From contig NZ_CP015992.1 in the NCBI RefSeq assembly GCF_001708505.1, forward strand, positions 3,472,001 to 3,536,000: a DNA stretch of 64,000 bases, written 5' to 3'. The stretch is from Pseudomonas sp. TCU-HL1. GTDB lineage: Bacteria; Pseudomonadota; Gammaproteobacteria; Pseudomonadales; Pseudomonadaceae. The notes beneath the pieces were generated by a model. It made no database searches, was not told the DNA's origin, and was given only the letters and a program-made list of their open reading frames with translations. This document shows, piece by piece, positions 60,703 to 64,000 of this stretch; position 1 is the first letter of the stretch; the number at the start of each line of letters is the position of its first letter. Made by a program: the position numbers and the translations under genes.

Positions 60703-61638
60703 ATGACTAGCATGGTTCATCCAATTCATTTCGAAGACTATAGCGGCGCTCAATTCGAACGCTTGGTCTTTGCCTATCACCTTCGAGCCGGTTGGACCGA
60801 CCTGGCGTGGACTGGTCAATCCGGTGGGGACCAGGGACGCGACATTATCGGGGTCGAGGAGTTTGATGATCAGCCTTCTCGAAGGACCGTAATCCAATGC
60901 GCCAACCGTGACACCCTTACGCTGAAGAAAGCCAGCGAAGACATGAAGAAGGCTGTCTCCGCTGCGGGTGCCAAACCGGACGCTTTCAAGTTCGTTTGCC
61001 GAGGAGCTGTCTCCGACTCCACCAGAAGGAAGATTGCCGAAGCTGCGGCTGCACTTGGTGTTCAGCACGTGACAATTTGGTCCAGCGTCGAGTTCGAGGA
61101 GAACTTGCGACTGCGTGCCGAGTATCTGCTGCACCGCTTCGTCAAGGGCATCGAGTTCCCGGAAGCTGAAGCAAAAATTCGGAGCTTCGTGGATGACTTT
61201 CCTGAACTTTCCGATGCCGAAGCGCTGACTTTGATGGCGGCGGTTTTCGACCGGCCAGCATTTCGCACACCCTTTTATCAAGAGAGTTCGTTGCCGGCTT
61301 TTCAGCGCGCCGTCGAGGACACAATCCGTGCGCTCAGCACTGGTGTGTGGCAAACGCGGGATGGCACCGAGATCAAGCGCATCCCTTCGCTCAATCACAT
61401 AAGGGACCAGGGCATTCGTAAGGTACTAAGCCAAGTAGTGAACGGAGTTGACGAGCTACGTCGCATCTTTGTCGTACGGCTACGAGAGGGCGAGATCCAA
61501 CCGTGCGGATGCGACATGCCCGACTGCCCGACCTTCATGCTAAGTCCGCGTGTCGTCAAAGAACTAGATGCTGCCCGCCACCAAGTCTTGACCCTCTTTG
61601 GTTCGGTGCATAAGCCCTTCGATGTGACTCTACGATAA
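60703..61638 (+). CDS. PD-(D/E)XK-like (Mrr-type) nuclease, catalytic Lys altered
   Basis: The 311 residues open with FEDYSGAQFERLVFAYHLRAGW (9-30), then GGDQGRDIIG near 41-50 and RTVIQCANRD near 60-69. This is the E...GxDxGRD...QCK layout of Mrr-like restriction nucleases, but the conserved Lys of QCK is Ala in QCAN, with Asn next. The C-terminal half has CGCDMPDC near 268, a possible zinc knuckle. It may be a nuclease using a displaced Lys, or an inactive DNA binder. It immediately precedes the jetD remnant. Confidence 0.7.
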   Translation: MTSMVHPIHFEDYSGAQFERLVFAYHLRAGWTDLAWTGQSGGDQGRDIIGVEEFDDQPSRRTVIQCANRDTLTLKKASEDMKKAVSAAGAKPDAFKFVCRGAVSDSTRRKIAEAAAALGVQHVTIWSSVEFEENLRLRAEYLLHRFVKGIEFPEAEAKIRSFVDDFPELSDAEALTLMAAVFDRPAFRTPFYQESSLPAFQRAVEDTIRALSTGVWQTRDGTEIKRIPSLNHIRDQGIRKVLSQVVNGVDELRRIFVVRLREGEIQPCGCDMPDCPTFMLSPRVVKELDAARHQVLTLFGSVHKPFDVTLR

Positions 61639-61645
61639 CCCGCGC

Positions 61646-61998
61646 ATCAATCTATTCAGAAATCTGGAGTGGATGAAAGGAGATTGGCTGGGCAGACGGC
61701 GAATAGCCTACTGGGGAGACATGGACACGTGGGGCCTTGCAATGTTGGCCAAGGCTTGCAAATACCAGCCGGAGCTGGAATCAGTCCTCATGTCGGTCGA
61801 GCATTTCGAACATCACCAGGCGTCCCTTGCCGTCGTGGGGCCCTCGACGGCTGGAACCACACCACCTCCGGAACTCAGCGAGTACGAGAAATCTCTCTAC
61901 GAACATTTGCTGGGCGTAACACGCGGGCGCCTTGAGCAAGAGTTCTATGCAAGGAGCCGGTCTTCTGCGCATTACGTGCCTGACATAGGAATAAGTAG
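61646..61998 (+). pseudogene. Broken second copy of the jetD 3' end
   Basis: From INLFRNLEWM the frame aligns with JetD from about residue 272 to its end, including YWGDMDTWGLAML and the ELESVLMSVE stretch. A frameshift follows QEF near 61946, after which the DNA still resembles the jetD end. Only the C-terminal third remains, without the VENE motif, so it cannot be active. By eye the DNA is about three-quarters identical to 48061-48400, showing a different, diverged Wadjet source. Confidence 0.85.
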
Positions 61999-62412
61999 CA
62001 CGTGCAAAGACTGTGAAACGCAGGTAGCTATTCCCCTCCTTGAGCCACCCGGGCAGCTTGATCGCTAGCCCAGTCCCGAAGGTGGCCTGCTTCGTCTGAT
62101 TGAGCAACAGTTGATGGAACGTACTGGACAACCGCTGTTGCGACTTCTGCAATTGACCAGATCGGAAGCCATCTAGGTCCAGCTGCTTAGCTCGAGTCGC
62201 CAGTGTTCGAGGCTCTCTAATCGCCGACAAAATCTATCTTCAGCTGGCGGTGCGCTTGATGAATCAAAGACTTACAGAACGAATGTTCTAATTTCCCCTT
62301 ATCTCGGAGTGATCCTTTCTAGGTTAGCCCCATACCGAAGTAGCTGCTGAAAATCGACACGCCCTAAATGACAAGGCACCTCATCATTGAGGCGCCTTAC
62401 CTTGAAGCGACA
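61999..62412. other. Non-coding right border of the island
   Basis: No convincing gene lies here. A minus-strand frame (to 62230) overlaps the jetD remnant in antisense and shows no known motif. A hairpin at about 62371-62402 (AAGGCACCTC with GAGGCGCCTT) may terminate the permease gene on the minus strand. Confidence 0.4.
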
Positions 62413-64000
62413 TTAACGCTGTTCCCGAATCAGCCGCTGGGCAACCAGAATCAGGACCAAAGTGACCCCACCAATGCAGGTGAAGATTGCATTCATCGCA
62501 GGCGTAAAACCGAAGCGCATCTGATTCCACACCCACACTGGCAGCGTCGGCTCGGTACCGGCCAGGAACAGCGTGACAATCACCTCATCGACCGAGAGCG
62601 TAAAGCCTAGAAGCGCACCGCCCAGGATCGCACTACGAATCAGCGGGAACAGCACATGCAGGAACGTTCTCCACTGGTCTGCACCCAGGTCATAGGACGC
62701 CTCTACCAAGGAGGGATCCAAACGCCGCAGGCGGGACAATACGATCATCATCACCACCGGCATCACGAACGATGCATGTCCGAGGATGACGCTGGGGATA
62801 CCTTGAGGAACATTGAGGAGTTTGAACGCCAGCACGAGGGTGACACCGAGTACCACGCCAGGCAGGGCCACGGGGATCGCCAAGAGTTTCTCGACCCACG
62901 CAGCATGGGCAATCTTGCCCAAACCCAGCATCACAGCGAAGCCAGTTCCCATGACCACCGAGAGGACCAGCACCGACGCACCAATGAACAGCGACCGACG
63001 AAGCGCCTCCATCATTGGACTGTCGCCTGCCATTTGCACGTACCACTGCAGAGTGAACGACTCCAGGGGGAAGGTCTGAATGCCATTCGAGTTAAAGGAG
63101 AACAGGACGATTACCAACAGCGGTGCATAGAGGAACAGATAGGGCAACACGAACAAGCCAGCTCCAATCCACGCTTTGACACCGGTGCGTCGCGTGGGCA
63201 CCGACTTGCCGCCGTCCTCGCCCGTCAGAATCCCTTGGGAGCGCGCCAGCAGGAAGGTAATCGCCAGGAAGGCAACTACGGTCAGCATCAACACCAGCGC
63301 CATCGCACCGCCAAATGGCCAGTTGCTGGCAATGCCAAATTGGGAGGCGATTACGGTCCCCACCATCGTGCCGTTCAACCCCCCCACCATGGAGGGCGTG
63401 ATGTAGTCGCCCACCGACATCAGAAAGGCCAGCGCAACGCCAATGGCAACCCCTGGGCGCGCCAGTGGCCACACGACTGTGGTGATGACACGGATAGGAC
63501 CTGCGCCAGAATCCCTGGCCGCTTCAAGCAGGTTTTCAGGGATGCGCTCCAGCGCGGCATAGGCAGACACGAAGATGAACGGAATCGAGATGTAGATGAA
63601 GGTCAGGAACACGGAGAATCCCGTGTAGAGGAATGCGGTGCTGGGGGTGTCCAGTATCCCGGTCCAAACCAGAAACGAGTTGAGGATTCCTCGCTCACCC
63701 AGGATGAGTTTCCAGGCAAAGACACGCATCAGCATGCTGATCCACAACGGAATGATCACCAGCAGAACGGCAGTCAGCCGTCCTCTGCTCAGCACGCGAC
63801 TGGCGTAGTACGCCATGGGAAACGCGATCATGGCTGCCACTATCGAGGAGCCTGCCGCAACCAGGACGGTCTTCCCGAGCAGCGTTAGGAAGCTCGCCGA
63901 CTGGAACAGCCGCATGTAGTTCGCGAGGGTGAACTCGTAGACGATGGCGCCGCCGGAGGAGCGCATGAAGCTGACACCGAGCAGCAGCAGTGTGGGCAGC
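62413..64000 (-). CDS. Fused ABC transporter permease, PotB-PotC type (partial)
   Basis: The frame continues to the right edge (LPTLLLLGVSF precedes the internal Met at 63966), so the N-terminus is missing. At least 528 residues contain two permease modules: the first with EAA motif NLLEAARDSGAGPIRVITTVVWPLARPG, the second after a linker near residue 250 with LVEASYDLGADQWRTFLHVLFPLIRSA. Spermidine/putrescine or related uptake systems usually encode these as separate PotB and PotC proteins. Here one chain should form the whole channel. Partner ATPase and binding protein would lie beyond the edge. Confidence 0.88.
   Translation of the reverse strand, partial: LPTLLLLGVSFMRSSGGAIVYEFTLANYMRLFQSASFLTLLGKTVLVAAGSSIVAAMIAFPMAYYASRVLSRGRLTAVLLVIIPLWISMLMRVFAWKLILGERGILNSFLVWTGILDTPSTAFLYTGFSVFLTFIYISIPFIFVSAYAALERIPENLLEAARDSGAGPIRVITTVVWPLARPGVAIGVALAFLMSVGDYITPSMVGGLNGTMVGTVIASQFGIASNWPFGGAMALVLMLTVVAFLAITFLLARSQGILTGEDGGKSVPTRRTGVKAWIGAGLFVLPYLFLYAPLLVIVLFSFNSNGIQTFPLESFTLQWYVQMAGDSPMMEALRRSLFIGASVLVLSVVMGTGFAVMLGLGKIAHAAWVEKLLAIPVALPGVVLGVTLVLAFKLLNVPQGIPSVILGHASFVMPVVMMIVLSRLRRLDPSLVEASYDLGADQWRTFLHVLFPLIRSAILGGALLGFTLSVDEVIVTLFLAGTEPTLPVWVWNQMRFGFTPAMNAIFTCIGGVTLVLILVAQRLIREQR

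Noticed and set aside
61781..62230. 149-residue minus-strand frame at the island border
   Set aside because: Half is antisense to the jetD remnant and the rest has no recognised motif or ribosome-binding site.
1..64000. CRISPR arrays and tRNA genes
   Set aside because: No regularly spaced direct repeats and no cloverleaf-like sequence were seen on reading; short repeats found were single dyads or operator pairs.

Overview
The window comes from a high-GC gammaproteobacterium, almost certainly a Pseudomonas. The chromosomal block from dusA (33.0 kb) to queF (41.2 kb) keeps the order known from Pseudomonas: dusA, transaldolase, STAS protein, response-regulator phosphatase, PilZ protein, mlaA/vacJ, thioesterase, HAD-like protein, DUF4404 protein, queF. 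Accessory DNA flanks this core on both sides. Species cannot be named from the sequence alone. Region 1 (1-33.0 kb) is the right-hand part of a P2/phiCTX-type prophage inserted at dusA. A nearly complete contractile-tail module runs on the plus strand (R end, S, V, W, J, I, fibre, beta-helix protein, fibre-assembly candidate, sheath FI, tube FII, E with a P2-type -1 frameshift to E', tape measure T, U, D). Accessory cargo interrupts it: a putative C4-like antisense RNA with its target gene, a secreted trypsin plus subtilisin pair with a lipoprotein (1.4-5.3 kb), a ParDE-type toxin-antitoxin pair between FII and E, and an MqsRA module after D. The mqsR toxin is split by an IS66-family element with an exact 8-bp target duplication. 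A degenerate piece of gene D lies after mqsA. A low-GC minus-strand block follows (22.1-25.6 kb; DUF2806-like protein, GIY-YIG-like protein, a translationally coupled pair with a multi-pass membrane protein, and a second membrane protein). Then come the lysogeny switch, small early genes including an Ogr/Delta late activator, a large primase-helicase, a PrtN-family regulator and a dusA-targeting integrase. Head and lysis genes would lie left of the window. Region 2 (33.0-41.2 kb) is the conserved core. Region 3 (41.7-62.0 kb) is a defence and accessory island next to queF. It opens with a full Wadjet operon (jetABCD, also called mksFEBG). It then carries a DapA-family gene resembling hydroxyproline-pathway LhpC, a TauE/SafE permease, an ABC ATPase, an EamA exporter, a SEC-C protein with a nuclease-like core, a Septu-like ATPase/HNH pair with a long extra N-terminus, a KfrA-like coiled-coil protein divergent from a tyrosine recombinase, and a PD-(D/E)XK-like nuclease. 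The island ends in a frameshifted second copy of the 3' end of jetD, so 48.4-61.6 kb is bracketed by two jetD 3' ends. Region 4 (62.4-64.0 kb) is an ABC-transporter permease fusion that runs off the right edge. No tRNA, rRNA or CRISPR array was seen.
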